A stretch of DNA of 64,000 bases from Candidatus Flexicrinis proximus (lineage in GTDB: Bacteria; Chloroflexota; Anaerolineae; Aggregatilineales; Phototrophicaceae), in NCBI GenBank assembly GCA_016712885.1, contig JADJQF010000003.1, positions 186,001 to 250,000 of the forward strand, given 5' to 3'. The translations under genes and the position numbers were made by a program. The notes under the pieces were generated by a model. That model worked only from the letters and a program-made list of their open reading frames with translations, ran no database searches and was not told the origin of the DNA. Shown here piece after piece: positions 41,229 through 50,301 of this stretch (the first letter of the stretch is position 1; each line of letters starts with the position of its first letter).

Positions 41229-42173
41229 ATGGACTTCTCGGCCATGGACGGCCATCAGGATATGCTTCCGCCCGGCGTGCCGGATGTTGCCACGCTGCGC
41301 AAGGACGCGCGGATACTGCTCGCGCAGATCGACGCCCGCGAACGACTTGGCACCCGCAGGGTTATCCCGCTGCCATCCGGCATGTGGAACGCCCTCTATC
41401 GGCTCGAACCAGCCGGCCTGGTAGCCAAGCTCTCGTTCATGGGTAACGCCTTCGAGGTGGACTTCCTGCGTGACGCGGCGGAATTAGGCGTGCCTGTTCC
41501 GCGGATTTACTCCGCCGGCCCGCTTGAGCACGCGGAAATCCCCGCCGCATGCTACTTTCTGATGTCCTACGAGGCCAATACCGCCAACGCCTGGCAGTTC
41601 TTGCACCAGCACCATCAGCTCTCGCTGGACGACCTCCGCCTGTTGGGCGCTGACCTCGGTGCGAACCTGGCGCGTCTCCACACGCGCCGCCTCGGCTATT
41701 TGACCCACTTCAACACCCGGATCGACCGCTGGCAGCAGGCTTTGACCGATGGCTTCAGCCCGGACTGGGAGAACCCCGCGCAGAATTCGCTGTTTGACCA
41801 TGAACTCCTGGCGGCGCTGCGCCGCCTGCTGCGCGAAACCCGCTATTTCGAGTTCAGCGACGGCGCCTTCTGTCACGGTGATCTCGTCCTCACCAACGTC
41901 CTTGTCGATACGGAGACCCACCGGCTTCGCGCCATCATCGACCCCGGCAATTACGCCGGCATGCCGATGTTTGATCTGGCCTATGCCGCCATGCCCTGGG
42001 ATCATGGCTTCGGGTTTCACGACGCGCTGCTTGATGCCTACAAATCCCGCGCGGTCTTTGACTCGGTGTACTACGCCGTCTCGCAGCTGGTCGTCGCCTA
42101 TCGCCACGCGCGCTTCCATACGCCGCAGGTTCGCGAGTACATCCACGACTCGCTGCTCCCGTCGCTGCCCTAG
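41229..42173 (+). CDS. Aminoglycoside phosphotransferase-fold kinase (APH family)
   Basis: 314-residue kinase of the APH/choline kinase fold. ATP-lobe motif LYRLEPAGLVAKLSF (Lys), catalytic loop FCHGDLVLTNVLVD (HGDxxxxN) and the metal-binding IIDPGNYAGMPMFDLAYA, where DPG replaces DFG/DWE. Family members phosphorylate aminoglycosides, homoserine, fructosamines or choline, so the substrate is open. ATG 41229 follows CGGAGC and lies right after repeat R8; the longer frame through the repeat is rejected. Confidence 0.86.
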   Translation: MDFSAMDGHQDMLPPGVPDVATLRKDARILLAQIDARERLGTRRVIPLPSGMWNALYRLEPAGLVAKLSFMGNAFEVDFLRDAAELGVPVPRIYSAGPLEHAEIPAACYFLMSYEANTANAWQFLHQHHQLSLDDLRLLGADLGANLARLHTRRLGYLTHFNTRIDRWQQALTDGFSPDWENPAQNSLFDHELLAALRRLLRETRYFEFSDGAFCHGDLVLTNVLVDTETHRLRAIIDPGNYAGMPMFDLAYAAMPWDHGFGFHDALLDAYKSRAVFDSVYYAVSQLVVAYRHARFHTPQVREYIHDSLLPSLP

Positions 42174-42278
42174 TGTGGGTCTTCGCTAACATCAGCGGTG
42201 TCGCGCGCCCGTCTCTCGCTAAGCAATTGGCCGCGGTTCAACCGACTATGCACGCTTTGGCTGGTATTCCGCTTCGCA

Positions 42279-42325
42279 CGTCTCTACGAGAAGAGACGGT
42301 CTTTTGGACGCCATACATGGCGTCC
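42279..42325 (+). terminator. Double hairpin downstream of the APH-family kinase
   Basis: CGTCTCT/AGAGACG with a 6-base loop followed by GTCTTTT, then a second hairpin GGACGCC/GGCGTCC (42306-42325). The first is a plausible terminator for the kinase gene. Confidence 0.55.
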
Positions 42326-42388
42326 GTTGGATGACAGACGGCCTCTATCTGGGCTTCGGCTGCAGTGCCGGAGGTTTGCCATAAGTCA

Positions 42389-42425
42389 CCCCTCTCCAAT
42401 TTGGGAAAGGGTAAGGGGGTGAGGT
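42389..42425. repeat. Palindromic repeat of the CCCCTCTCC family
   Basis: CACCCCTCTCC...GGGAAAGGGTAAGGGGGTGAGG: an imperfect hairpin of the same family as those at 45762 and 50223 and as the units of the array at 52879. It sits at the 3' end of livF. Confidence 0.6.
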
Positions 42426-42432
42426 GTGTTCC

Positions 42433-43137
42433 CTACCCTAAATACGCCGAAATGATCGCCGTGTCGTCTCGCAATTGGCTTGCCGGCCCCTCCGCGACGA
42501 TCTCGCCGCGTTCCAGCACATATGCGTAGTCCGCCACCGCCAGCGCCTGCCGTGCGTTCTGCTCCACCAGCAAAATCGGGATGCCCCGCGCCTTGATCTC
42601 GCGGATCAGCGCGAAGACCTCGCGCACTAGCAGCGGCGCCAGCCCCATGCTCGGCTCGTCCAGCATCAACAGATCCGGCTGCATCATCAGCGCGCGTCCC
42701 ACCGCCAGCATTTGCTGCTCGCCGCCGCTCAACAGCCCCGCCCGCTGCGTCCGCCGCTCAGATAGCCGTGGAAACCGCGCGAAAATCGCGTCCAGTTCTT
42801 CGACCTCACGCCCATCCCGCCGCAGATGCGCCCCTGCCGCCAGATTCTCGGCCACGCTCATATTGGCGATGACCTGCCGTCCCTCCGGCACCTGCACCAG
42901 CCCCAGCGCCGCTATCTGGTCAGCCCGCAAACCGCCGATCTCGCGTCCCTTGAACCGGATCGTCCCGCCCGTCCGCCGCATCACGCCCGACACCGTATTT
43001 AGCGTCGTCGACTTCCCGGCGCCGTTCGCCCCGATCAGCGTCACCACCTGTCCCGCGTCCAGCCGGAACGAAATGCCCTTCAGTGCCCGGATCGACCCGT
43101 ACGCCGCGGTCAGGTTGTCGACTTCAAGCAGCGCCAT
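42433..43137 (-). CDS. livF: Branched-chain amino-acid ABC transporter ATP-binding protein LivF
   Basis: 234-residue second ATPase of the LIV importer. Walker A GANGAGKST, signature LLSGGEQQMLAVGRALM, Walker B LLMLDEPSMGLAP and VEQNARQALAVADYAYVLERG are typical LivF features. ATG 43137 follows GGGGCAAG and overlaps the livG end by 14 bases; the longer frame is not supported. Last gene of the operon. Confidence 0.95.
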   Translation of the reverse strand: MALLEVDNLTAAYGSIRALKGISFRLDAGQVVTLIGANGAGKSTTLNTVSGVMRRTGGTIRFKGREIGGLRADQIAALGLVQVPEGRQVIANMSVAENLAAGAHLRRDGREVEELDAIFARFPRLSERRTQRAGLLSGGEQQMLAVGRALMMQPDLLMLDEPSMGLAPLLVREVFALIREIKARGIPILLVEQNARQALAVADYAYVLERGEIVAEGPASQLRDDTAIISAYLG

Positions 43138-43888
43138 CGTCTTGCCCCAGATACGCCTCAATGACCGCCGGATTCGCCTTGATGGCCTCCGGTTCGCCGT
43201 GCGCGATGATCTGCCCGAAATTCAGCACGTAAATCTCGTCGCACACCTGATGGATAAACGTCATGTCGTGCTCGATCACCAGCACGGTCAGCCCCTCGTC
43301 GCGCAGCCGCAAAATCTGCTCGCCCAATGCGCGCGTCTCTGTCGGGTTCATGCCCGCCGTCGGTTCATCCAGCAGCAGGAGCTGCGGCTGTGTCGCGATC
43401 GCCCGCGCCAGTTCCAGCCGCCGCTGATCCCCATAGGGCAGGCTGCTTGCCGGCGTCGATGCATCCGCCGTTAATCCGAACCGGTCGAGCAGGGCGTGCG
43501 CGCGCTCGCGCAGCCGACGCTCCTCGCGGAAATGCCCTGGCGTCAGCAGGATCGACCCCAGCAGGCTCCCGCGGCTCTGAATATGCTGGCCGATCAGCAG
43601 GTTTTGCAGCGCCGACATATTGCCGAACAGTCGGATATTTTGGTACGTCCGCGCAATCCCCAGCCGCGTGATGCGGTGCGGCTGCGAATACGTGATGTCC
43701 TCGCCCAGAAATGTGATCGTCCCCGCGCTCGGGTGATCCAATCCGCTGATGCTGTTGATCAGCGTCGTCTTTCCTGCCCCGTTCGGCCCGATCAGCCCGA
43801 CGATCTTGCCGCGCGTAACATCCAGGTTCACGTCGCTCAACGCCTGCAAACCACCGAACCTGCGTGCGACTGCGAAGAGTCTCAGCAT
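43124..43888 (-). CDS. livG: Branched-chain amino-acid ABC transporter ATP-binding protein LivG
   Basis: 254-residue first ATPase. Walker A GPNGAGKTT, the Q-loop RTYQNIRLFGNMSALQNLL, a slightly altered signature SLPYGDQRRLELARAIA (PYGDQ is normal for LivG), Walker B LLLLDEPTAGMNPTE, and VLVIEHDMTFI. ATG 43888 comes two bases after the livM stop; the frame upstream overlaps livM and is rejected. Confidence 0.95.
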   Translation of the reverse strand: MLRLFAVARRFGGLQALSDVNLDVTRGKIVGLIGPNGAGKTTLINSISGLDHPSAGTITFLGEDITYSQPHRITRLGIARTYQNIRLFGNMSALQNLLIGQHIQSRGSLLGSILLTPGHFREERRLRERAHALLDRFGLTADASTPASSLPYGDQRRLELARAIATQPQLLLLDEPTAGMNPTETRALGEQILRLRDEGLTVLVIEHDMTFIHQVCDEIYVLNFGQIIAHGEPEAIKANPAVIEAYLGQDDGAA

Positions 43889-43890
43889 GC

Positions 43891-44835
43891 TCAGGCCGCT
43901 CCCGCGCCGCGCCGCAGTCCGCGTACAAACCGCCGCAGTCCGCTCGGGTTGACCAGTCCGCCCGGCAGGTAGACGATCACCATCAGCAGCACGATGCCGA
44001 TGAACACCCCGCGCAGTTCCTTCAGGAAGCGCAGCGTTTCCGGCAGCGCCGTCAGCGCCATGCCCCCGACAATCGGCCCCGCCCATGTCGAGGTCCCGCC
44101 CAGCACCGCGAAGCTTAGGATGTCCACCGCCTTGTCGAACCCGTACGCCCCCGGCGTGATGATCCGCGTCAGGTGTGCGCTGAACACCCCGGCCGACGCC
44201 GCGATCATCGCGCTCAGGATAAACACCACGTTTTTGACGTACACCACGTTGACGCCCATGTTGGCCGCCGCGCGTTCATCCTCGCGGATCGCCGCCATTG
44301 ACCGCCCGAACCGTGACCGGTGCAGCCGCCACAGCAGGAACATCAGCAGTGCCAGAAACGCCAGCAGATGCCAGGTCTCTGTCAGCTTTGGGATGTTCTT
44401 GATCCCCCGCGCCCCCTCGATCAGCCGGATTCGCACCCGGTCGCCTTCGATCAGCGTCGCCACCGACGACGCGATCTCGTCGAAGTTCAGGATCAGGATC
44501 ATCACCACTTCACCGAACCCGATCGTGGCAATCGCCAGATAGATATCCTTTAGCCGCAGTACCGGCAGCCCGATCACAATCGCGATTAGCGCCGCCACCA
44601 CCATCCCGACCAGAATCCCCACTTCCAGCGGCTGGCCCAGGAATCGCGTCATGCTCACGCCGAAATACGCCCCGATCGCCATGAATCCGGCGTTCGCCAG
44701 CGAAAACATCCCGGCGTACAGCGTCAGGTAGATGCTCACGCCCAGAATTGCGTTGACCAGCATGAATTGAAAGATCGACTCGCTGATGCCAAGCGGCTTC
44801 AGAACGGAGATCAGGGCATCGATTAGCGCATCCAT
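43891..44835 (-). CDS. livM: Branched-chain amino-acid ABC transporter permease LivM
   Basis: 314-residue permease with about ten membrane segments. GMFSLANAGFMAIGAYFGVSMTR and IYLAIATIGFGEVVMILILN are LivM family features, and FVILSAMIAASAGVFSAHLTRIITPGAYGFDKAVDILSFAVLGG is the coupling region. ATG 44835 follows the corrected livH stop by one base. A continuous frame links it to livH only because livH is shifted. Confidence 0.94.
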   Translation of the reverse strand: MDALIDALISVLKPLGISESIFQFMLVNAILGVSIYLTLYAGMFSLANAGFMAIGAYFGVSMTRFLGQPLEVGILVGMVVAALIAIVIGLPVLRLKDIYLAIATIGFGEVVMILILNFDEIASSVATLIEGDRVRIRLIEGARGIKNIPKLTETWHLLAFLALLMFLLWRLHRSRFGRSMAAIREDERAAANMGVNVVYVKNVVFILSAMIAASAGVFSAHLTRIITPGAYGFDKAVDILSFAVLGGTSTWAGPIVGGMALTALPETLRFLKELRGVFIGIVLLMVIVYLPGGLVNPSGLRRFVRGLRRGAGAA

Positions 44836-44836
44836 C

Positions 44837-45744
44837 TTATGCCCGCGTGCTTTCCGATTGCCCGAACAGCCCCTGCGGCCGCACGAGCAGCAGCAGGAAC
44901 AGCAGCCCGAAAACCACCGCGTTCCGGTAGCTGCTGCCGCCCAGCGCCGTGCTCGCCGTTTGCAGCCCCGCCACGATGAACCCCCGGCCACCGCGCCGTT
45001 CACGCTCCCCAGCCCGCCCAGCACGATCGCCGTCAGGCCCACCAGTGCCACATCGTCGCCCACAAACGGCGTCACGTTCAGGAACACCAGCCCGTACAGC
45101 ATCCCGGCCGCACCGCCTAGCGCACCCGCCAGGAAGAACGTCAGGTTGTAGATCCGCCCGACATTGATCCCCAGCAGCGCCGCCGTCCGTTGGTTGAATG
45201 CCACCGTCCGCATGTGCATCCCTGTCCGCGTCCGCGTCACGAACGCCTGCAGCAGCACCATCATCACCAGCGCGATCACGATGATGATCATTCGGATCGG
45301 CACAATGCGAATGTTCGAGCTTCCCAGCACAATCGCCTGGTCTGGCACCAGTCCTTGAGGAAAATACGCCTCGGTCGCACCATAGATTTGCACGAACAGC
45401 AGCTGCGCGATATTCACGATCAGGATCGCGGCGCCAATGCTGCTGATCAATTGCGACAGCCGCGCGGCGCCCCTCCGGCGCAGCGGTTTGAACGCCACGA
45501 ATTCCAGCGCTACGGCCAGCAAACCCGACCCGATCATCGCCAGCGGAAACGCGATCCACAGCGAGAGTCCCAGCCGTTCGATCAGCAGTAATCCGAAGAA
45601 AGCCCCTGACATAAAGATCGCGCTGTGGGCGAGGTTCAACACACCGAGTATGCTGAACACCAGCGCGTAGCCCAGCGCGAACAACGCATAAATCGCGCCG
45701 AGCGACAGGGCGTTGATCGTTTGTTGAATAATCGTATCCATCAA
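44837..45744 (-). pseudogene. livH: Branched-chain amino-acid ABC transporter permease LivH, frameshifted
   Basis: LivH permease with TINALSLGAIYALFALGYALVFSILGVLNLAHS, the family signature at the start, and GLTAIVLGGLGSVNGAVAGG near the end. At 44981-44985 the plus strand has five Cs; six would keep the frame and give GFIVAGLQTASTALGG, VVFGLLFLLLLVRPQGLFG and a stop at 44837, one base before livM. As written, the frame reads on into livM, an apparent 617-residue fusion with a nonsense Cys/Arg-rich join. A one-base homopolymer error is the simplest reason, since the rest of the operon is intact. Confidence 0.85.
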
Positions 45745-45761
45745 GTCTCTATTTCAAGAGT

Positions 45762-45789
45762 CCCCCTCTCCGGTCGTCTGGAGAGGGGG
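45762..45789. repeat. Palindromic repeat of the CCCCTCTCC family
   Basis: CCCCCTCTCC and GGAGAGGGGG with an 8-base loop, a perfect 10-bp stem between livK and livH. It could lower downstream expression relative to the binding protein. Confidence 0.7.
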
Positions 45790-45803
45790 AGGGGAGTGTC
45801 AGT

Positions 45804-46991
45804 CTATTCTTCTGCATCCGCGCCGAGGACGGCAAACGCGCCGCCTTCTGCGATCTGCACCACCGGCGCATGCACCGGGTTGCGGTTCTCGTCGAAGCTG
45901 AACAATCCGAGCGGGCTGGGGAAGTCAACAATCTCCGCCAGTGCATCGCGAATGTCCGCGCTCTCCGCCGAGTCGGCGCAGCGGATCGCCGTCGCCATCA
46001 GCCACGCGCCCGTATACGCCTGTGCCGCGAACTGGTCGGGGCGCGCCTCATATGCTTCTTCATAGGCCGCCGCGAACAGCGCTGACAGATCTTCCGGGCT
46101 GGCGATGTTCCACGCCGCGCCGACGATCACGCCGTCCGATGCTTCTCCGGCGCCGGTCAGCACGGCCGGGCTGTTCAGGCCGTTGCCGCCGATGATCGGG
46201 CCTTCGTACCCGGCCTGCCGCGCCTGTACGATGATCTGCGTCGCTTCCGCCGCCAGCGCCGACACCACAATCGCATCCGGCTCGGTCGCCACCAGGGACG
46301 TCAGCTGCGCGCTGAAGTCCACGTCGCCCCGGGCAAACGTCGCTTCCGCCAGCACTTCGACTTCGTTTTCTTCCAGCGCCGTGATGAACACATCGTAGCC
46401 GCTCAGCGTGAAGTCGTCGTCGTTGCCGTACAGCACCGCGACCTGTTCCAGTCCGAGCACTTCCGTGGCCGTCGCGATCGTGCCGGGGATGACCGACGAT
46501 TCGGGCAAGCTGTCGCGGAAGACGAACTCACCCATATCCGTGATGCCGCCGGCCGTGTTGCTCACGCCCATTACCACCACGCCGGCTTCCTGTGCGATCG
46601 GATCGGCGCTGAACGCCTCAGTCGAAAGCGTCGGCCCTAGGACCGCGACCACGCCCGACTCCAGCAGGCTCTCCATTGCGCCAATCGCCTGTTCCGCGAC
46701 GCCTGCCGAGTCGGCAAACGTGACGACCAGCTCGACGCCCTCGCCCAGGTAACCGGCTTCATTGATCTCAGCCACCGCCATCTCGACGGCTTGCGTCTGC
46801 ACGATGCCGTATACCGAAGCGTTGCCACTCTGAACGAAGATCGCGCCGATATTGACGGTTTCCGGCAGCGCCGTTGGGCTTTCGCACTCCTCCCAGAACC
46901 CCATGACCGGCGCCTCTTCTTCCTGCGCCAGCGCGGGTGCGGTCAGGGTCAACAGCACCAAAACGAATAACACACGGGTTAACGTACGCAT
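45804..46991 (-). CDS. Branched-chain amino-acid ABC transporter substrate-binding protein (LivK-like)
   Basis: 395-residue exported receptor with a signal peptide (RVLFVLVLLTLTAPALA) and a type-I periplasmic binding fold: VNIGAIFVQSGNASVYGIVQ, AVAEINEAGYLGEGVEL, VLGPTLSTEAFSADPIAQEAG and PIIGGNGLNSPAVLTGAGEA. Ligand is probably a branched-chain or other amino acid, inferred from the operon. ATG 46991 follows AGGAGAG. First gene of the liv operon. Confidence 0.92.
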   Translation of the reverse strand: MRTLTRVLFVLVLLTLTAPALAQEEEAPVMGFWEECESPTALPETVNIGAIFVQSGNASVYGIVQTQAVEMAVAEINEAGYLGEGVELVVTFADSAGVAEQAIGAMESLLESGVVAVLGPTLSTEAFSADPIAQEAGVVVMGVSNTAGGITDMGEFVFRDSLPESSVIPGTIATATEVLGLEQVAVLYGNDDDFTLSGYDVFITALEENEVEVLAEATFARGDVDFSAQLTSLVATEPDAIVVSALAAEATQIIVQARQAGYEGPIIGGNGLNSPAVLTGAGEASDGVIVGAAWNIASPEDLSALFAAAYEEAYEARPDQFAAQAYTGAWLMATAIRCADSAESADIRDALAEIVDFPSPLGLFSFDENRNPVHAPVVQIAEGGAFAVLGADAEE

Positions 46992-47027
46992 ATTAGAACT
47001 CTCCTTCACTGCAATCACGCATAATCG

Positions 47028-47056
47028 AGTGTAGCGAACGAAACTACCTGCCGCAA
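47028..47056 (-). promoter_or_regulatory. Predicted sigma-70 promoter of the liv operon
   Basis: On the minus strand TTGCGG and TACACT are 17 bases apart, ending 36 bases before the livK ATG. The -35 box lies in a decayed 5' part of repeat R9. Confidence 0.45.
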
Positions 47057-47079
47057 ACCTCGCAGGTCTCTGTCATAGG

Positions 47080-47234
47080 TGCGCTTGAGGCCGCGGGCCT
47101 CAAGCGCCAGGGGGGGGGTGGGGCGGCTCCCATCTTCCTTTCCCGGCTTTCACGCCTGCACGGGGCGCACGCGGCCTCAGGGAGCCGTGAGGGTGCAAAC
47201 CCTCGTGCGGAGGTGTGGAGGCGGCGCCTCCACC
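47080..47234 (+). repeat. Structured intergenic repeat, copy R9
   Basis: Variable hairpin GCGCTTGAGGCC/GGCCTCAAGCGC (47080-47106), a G-run insertion of about 60 bases, then GGGAGCCGTGAGGGTGCAAA, CCCTCGTGCGGAGG and TGGAGGCGGCGCCTCCA. The upstream stretch 47051-47070 resembles the first module. Confidence 0.8.
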
Positions 47235-47252
47235 TCCCTCGTTCACTAGCCT

Positions 47253-48455
47253 CTACGACGGTAGCGTCAGGCTCTCCAGGTCGCGCGGATAGTACGTGAT
47301 CATCTCCACGCCGTCGGCCGTTACCACCACCGTGTCCGAATGCCGGCACCCACCCAATCCCGCCTTGTACAGCCCCGGCTCGACGGTGAACACCATCCCC
47401 GGTTGGATGATCGTGTTGTCGCCGGTGTCCAGGAACGGCCCTTCGTGGTAGCGCAGCCCGATGCAGTGGCCGACGTGGTGCTTCCAGTACTGTGTCAAGT
47501 CGTGCGCCGCGTAATACTTCCGCAGCGTCTTGTCGACCTCGCTGCATGGCACGCCCGGCTGGATCGTCGCGTTCGCCAGATCCTGCAGCGCCACCATGTG
47601 GTCGAACATCCGCTTCTGCTCGTCGCTCGGCTTCCCGATGATCATCGTCCGTTCGAGTTCGCTCACGTAGCCCCACACCGGCGCGCTTGCCCCGGTCACC
47701 AGCACGTCGCCGTCCTGGAACGTCATGTTGTTCGCCAGTGCATGTGGGATCGCCGCGTTCCGCCCGATCTGTCCGCGGTAGCCCGCCATCGCGCCGCCGT
47801 AATAACTGCTCTGGCCGCGGTAAATCGGACCGATCGCATCCAGCATCGCCCGCGTCGCCTCATCGCTTGCTCGCGTGCTGACATCCGTTTCCGTCACACC
47901 GGGCCGCGTGTAGCGCTGCAGCAGGACGTGCGCGAGGTTGGCCCACACGCAGCTTTCGACCAGCAGCGCGATCTCCGCCGCCGACTTGATCGCCATCTGG
48001 TCTTCGATCCACCCGCGCACCTGCGTCACCGCTGCGCCGGTTAGCTTGCTCAGCGCCTCGCCGCGGTAGCCGAAGATCCACGGGTAGCCGTCGCTGTCGG
48101 CGCCAATGTCCTTGCTGATTCCCATTTCCTGCAGCATCGTGACCAGGAACGACTCCGGCCGGTCTGTCCCCGGATACTCCGGGTAGTGCGACACGAACTC
48201 GATCAGCGCGTTCGCCTCCGCGTGTTCCTTTTCCAGCCGCGGCACGAACAGCCCTCGCTCGCCCTTGGCGTTCATCGCAAACGCCATCGGCCGCTCGGTC
48301 GGGATGAACGCAAAACCGGTGTAGTACTTGATGTAATCCGCATCGAACAGCACAACGCCGCTCAACCCCGCCTCGCGTACATGGTTCAGCAGCACATCGC
48401 ACCGGCCGCGGTGCTCGGCGTCGCTGATCCGTAATGAAATGGTCTTCACAGCCAT
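47253..48455 (-). CDS. M24-family (pita-bread) protein lacking most metal ligands, creatinase-like
   Basis: 400-residue protein with an N-terminal creatinase-like domain (about 1-150) and a C-terminal pita-bread domain. In metallopeptidases the five metal ligands are Asp, Asp, His, Glu, Glu. Here His (HHVGHCIGLRYHEGP) and the first Glu (MVFTVEPGLY) remain, but the two Asp positions read VTGASAPVWGYVSELERT and the last Glu is Ser in GGCRHSDTVVV. Loss of these ligands is the state found in creatinase itself, which works without metal. Real substrate unknown. GGGGGAA precedes the start. Confidence 0.85.
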   Translation of the reverse strand: MAVKTISLRISDAEHRGRCDVLLNHVREAGLSGVVLFDADYIKYYTGFAFIPTERPMAFAMNAKGERGLFVPRLEKEHAEANALIEFVSHYPEYPGTDRPESFLVTMLQEMGISKDIGADSDGYPWIFGYRGEALSKLTGAAVTQVRGWIEDQMAIKSAAEIALLVESCVWANLAHVLLQRYTRPGVTETDVSTRASDEATRAMLDAIGPIYRGQSSYYGGAMAGYRGQIGRNAAIPHALANNMTFQDGDVLVTGASAPVWGYVSELERTMIIGKPSDEQKRMFDHMVALQDLANATIQPGVPCSEVDKTLRKYYAAHDLTQYWKHHVGHCIGLRYHEGPFLDTGDNTIIQPGMVFTVEPGLYKAGLGGCRHSDTVVVTADGVEMITYYPRDLESLTLPS

Positions 48456-48571
48456 ATTCGACGTTCCCCCTACTTGTTAACGTAACAACCCTGTAACTGA
48501 CTATGCCTCGGCGGCTTCATACGCTACACTCAGCGTAGTGAGTATTATTCCGCCTGCGAATCCTAACGATT

Positions 48572-50176
48572 ATGACCATTCCTGTCCAATATCCGAGCGC
48601 CGCGCGTCCCGCCCGTATCACACGGAAGTTCACGGCGCCCGGTGGACTCTCGCTTCCCCACGAAGGCGTCGACATCTACGCCCCCCGCAACACCAATGTC
48701 CGCGCCGGCGCGGCAGGGGAGGTGATGCGCGTTGTCCTCAGCAATGATCAGCTGAACTACGGCCCCTACGTCAACATCCTGACCAAAGTCGGCGCCGAAA
48801 AAATCCGCGTCTTCTACGCCAATCTCAAGGACATCACCGTCAAGGCGGGTGATGTCGTCACCCTCGGTCAGGTCATCGCCAAATCCGCCGGCGACTCGAT
48901 CAAACTTGTCATCCAGTCCCCGCCCGCCAATCCCTATCCGGGTTTCCCCCTCAAGTACATCGCGCACCCTAAGAACCATCTCATGGTTCCCCGTCTGCGC
49001 CTCAAGCCCATTGACAACCGCCTCCGCCTTCGCCGCACCCCCAGCACCACCGGGGAGGTCGTCGGCTTTGTCAACCAGTGGGACTTGCTCGAAACGCCCG
49101 AAAACGACTATAAAGTCCTCCGCGACGTCGGCAAACAGGACAAGTGGCTCAAGGTCGTCAACCCCTTCGACGAGTCCGAAGTCGTCTACGCCGCCGCCTG
49201 GTATCTGAAGGCCATCAGCCTTGACGACCCCAAAGAAGGCATTCCGGGTATCCCCATCGGCGGCATCAATCTCGACCGCTTCCACCCCCTCGGCACGCCA
49301 GCCGCCGCGCCGCTCGCCAATCTCGGCTGGGTCCGCCTGCTTTATAACCTCTCCTACAATCCCGACAACAACAGTTACGGCAACACCGACCTCAACGCCA
49401 CCTACGCGCGCTATCTCCCCATCTTCCAGCGCTACGCCAACAACGGCAACAAGCTGATCGTCATTTTCAACCATCAGACCTACGGCGAAGCCAAAGGCTA
49501 TGTCTGGGATCAGATGTCCAGCGGCCAGTGGGATGACCTTATCACCTCCTTCGTCTTCTATGTCCGCCAGATCGCCCAGCAGTGGGCCAGCTCCGGCCTC
49601 GTCTACGCCTACCAGATCTGGAACGAGCAGGACTCGCCCCCCACCAACCAGTCCGCCGTGCCGGTTCCCGCCGGCGTCTACGCCAAGATGTTCACCCAGA
49701 CCATCCGCGCCATCCGTGCCGTCGACAGCAAGGCCAAAGTCATCACCGGCGGCCACGTCACCGGCAACGCGCTCGGTGTCAACTATGCGCGCGCCGCCCT
49801 CGGCCAGATTCCGCTCGACGCCACCCCCGATGGCATCGGCGTCCATCCTTACATGACCGGCCCGATGGACTCGCCGTTTTCCATCTTCGGCACCATCAAT
49901 GCCGCTATTCAAGCCTGGAGCGGCGTCCTGCCCAATAAACCCCTCTGGCTGACCGAATGGGGCATCCTCGACAAGCAGGGCAACGACAGCATCGTCAACG
50001 ATGCCACCGCCTTCGCCGACGGTTTCCTGGACATTTGCCTCAATGACTACCGCGGCATGGTCGCCTGCGCCGTCTGGTATGCCTGGGCCGATACCATGCA
50101 TAACGGCTACGGCCTCGTGCGCTCCGACAGTTCCGCGCGCCAGCCCCTCTACAATCACTATCTTGGCTTCGCGTAG
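48572..50176 (+). CDS. M23-like, SH3 and TIM-barrel glycosidase-like multidomain protein
   Basis: 534-residue protein without an obvious signal peptide. Residues about 10-125 resemble an M23/LytM domain (LPHEGVDIYAPRNTNVRAG, then VFYANLKDI) but lack the usual HxH end, so it is probably not catalytic. About 140-215 look like a bacterial SH3 domain (RLRLRRTPSTTGEVVGFV). About 230-530 form a TIM-barrel of glycoside hydrolase clan A: YQIWNEQDSPP holds a candidate acid/base Glu and LWLTEWGILD a candidate nucleophile Glu. Possibly a cell-wall or polysaccharide enzyme. It is divergent from the M24 gene. Confidence 0.77.
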   Translation: MTIPVQYPSAARPARITRKFTAPGGLSLPHEGVDIYAPRNTNVRAGAAGEVMRVVLSNDQLNYGPYVNILTKVGAEKIRVFYANLKDITVKAGDVVTLGQVIAKSAGDSIKLVIQSPPANPYPGFPLKYIAHPKNHLMVPRLRLKPIDNRLRLRRTPSTTGEVVGFVNQWDLLETPENDYKVLRDVGKQDKWLKVVNPFDESEVVYAAAWYLKAISLDDPKEGIPGIPIGGINLDRFHPLGTPAAAPLANLGWVRLLYNLSYNPDNNSYGNTDLNATYARYLPIFQRYANNGNKLIVIFNHQTYGEAKGYVWDQMSSGQWDDLITSFVFYVRQIAQQWASSGLVYAYQIWNEQDSPPTNQSAVPVPAGVYAKMFTQTIRAIRAVDSKAKVITGGHVTGNALGVNYARAALGQIPLDATPDGIGVHPYMTGPMDSPFSIFGTINAAIQAWSGVLPNKPLWLTEWGILDKQGNDSIVNDATAFADGFLDICLNDYRGMVACAVWYAWADTMHNGYGLVRSDSSARQPLYNHYLGFA

Positions 50177-50222
50177 GGCTGCCTGAATTTTTTCTCCCAA
50201 CGACATCTCTACGGCGAATCAA

Positions 50223-50257
50223 AGCCCCTCTCCTTGTGGAGAGGGGCTGGGGTGAGG
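50223..50257. repeat. Palindromic repeat of the CCCCTCTCC family
   Basis: GCCCCTCTCC and GGAGAGGGGC with a 6-base spacer, then TGGGGTGAGGTTGG, the same tail as the units of the array at 52879. It lies between converging genes. Confidence 0.7.
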
Positions 50258-50301
50258 TTGGTTTGCGGTAATTGTCCGTTGCAGGCCGCAGGAGCGTCGC
50301 T

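Noticed and set aside
42174..42432. tRNA or small-RNA gene in the 259-base gap
   Set aside because: Hairpins are present but no cloverleaf with a T-loop (GTTCRA) in a proper frame of arms could be made; they read better as a terminator and a palindromic repeat.
43891..45744. A single LivH-LivM fusion protein
   Set aside because: The joining segment is out of frame with both families; a one-base change in a C run restores two normal proteins with separate stop and start.
48563..50206. Open frame of 547 codons opposite the M23-SH3-glycosidase gene
   Set aside because: The sense strand carries coherent domains; the antisense product is Gly/Asp/Val-rich without recognisable motifs.
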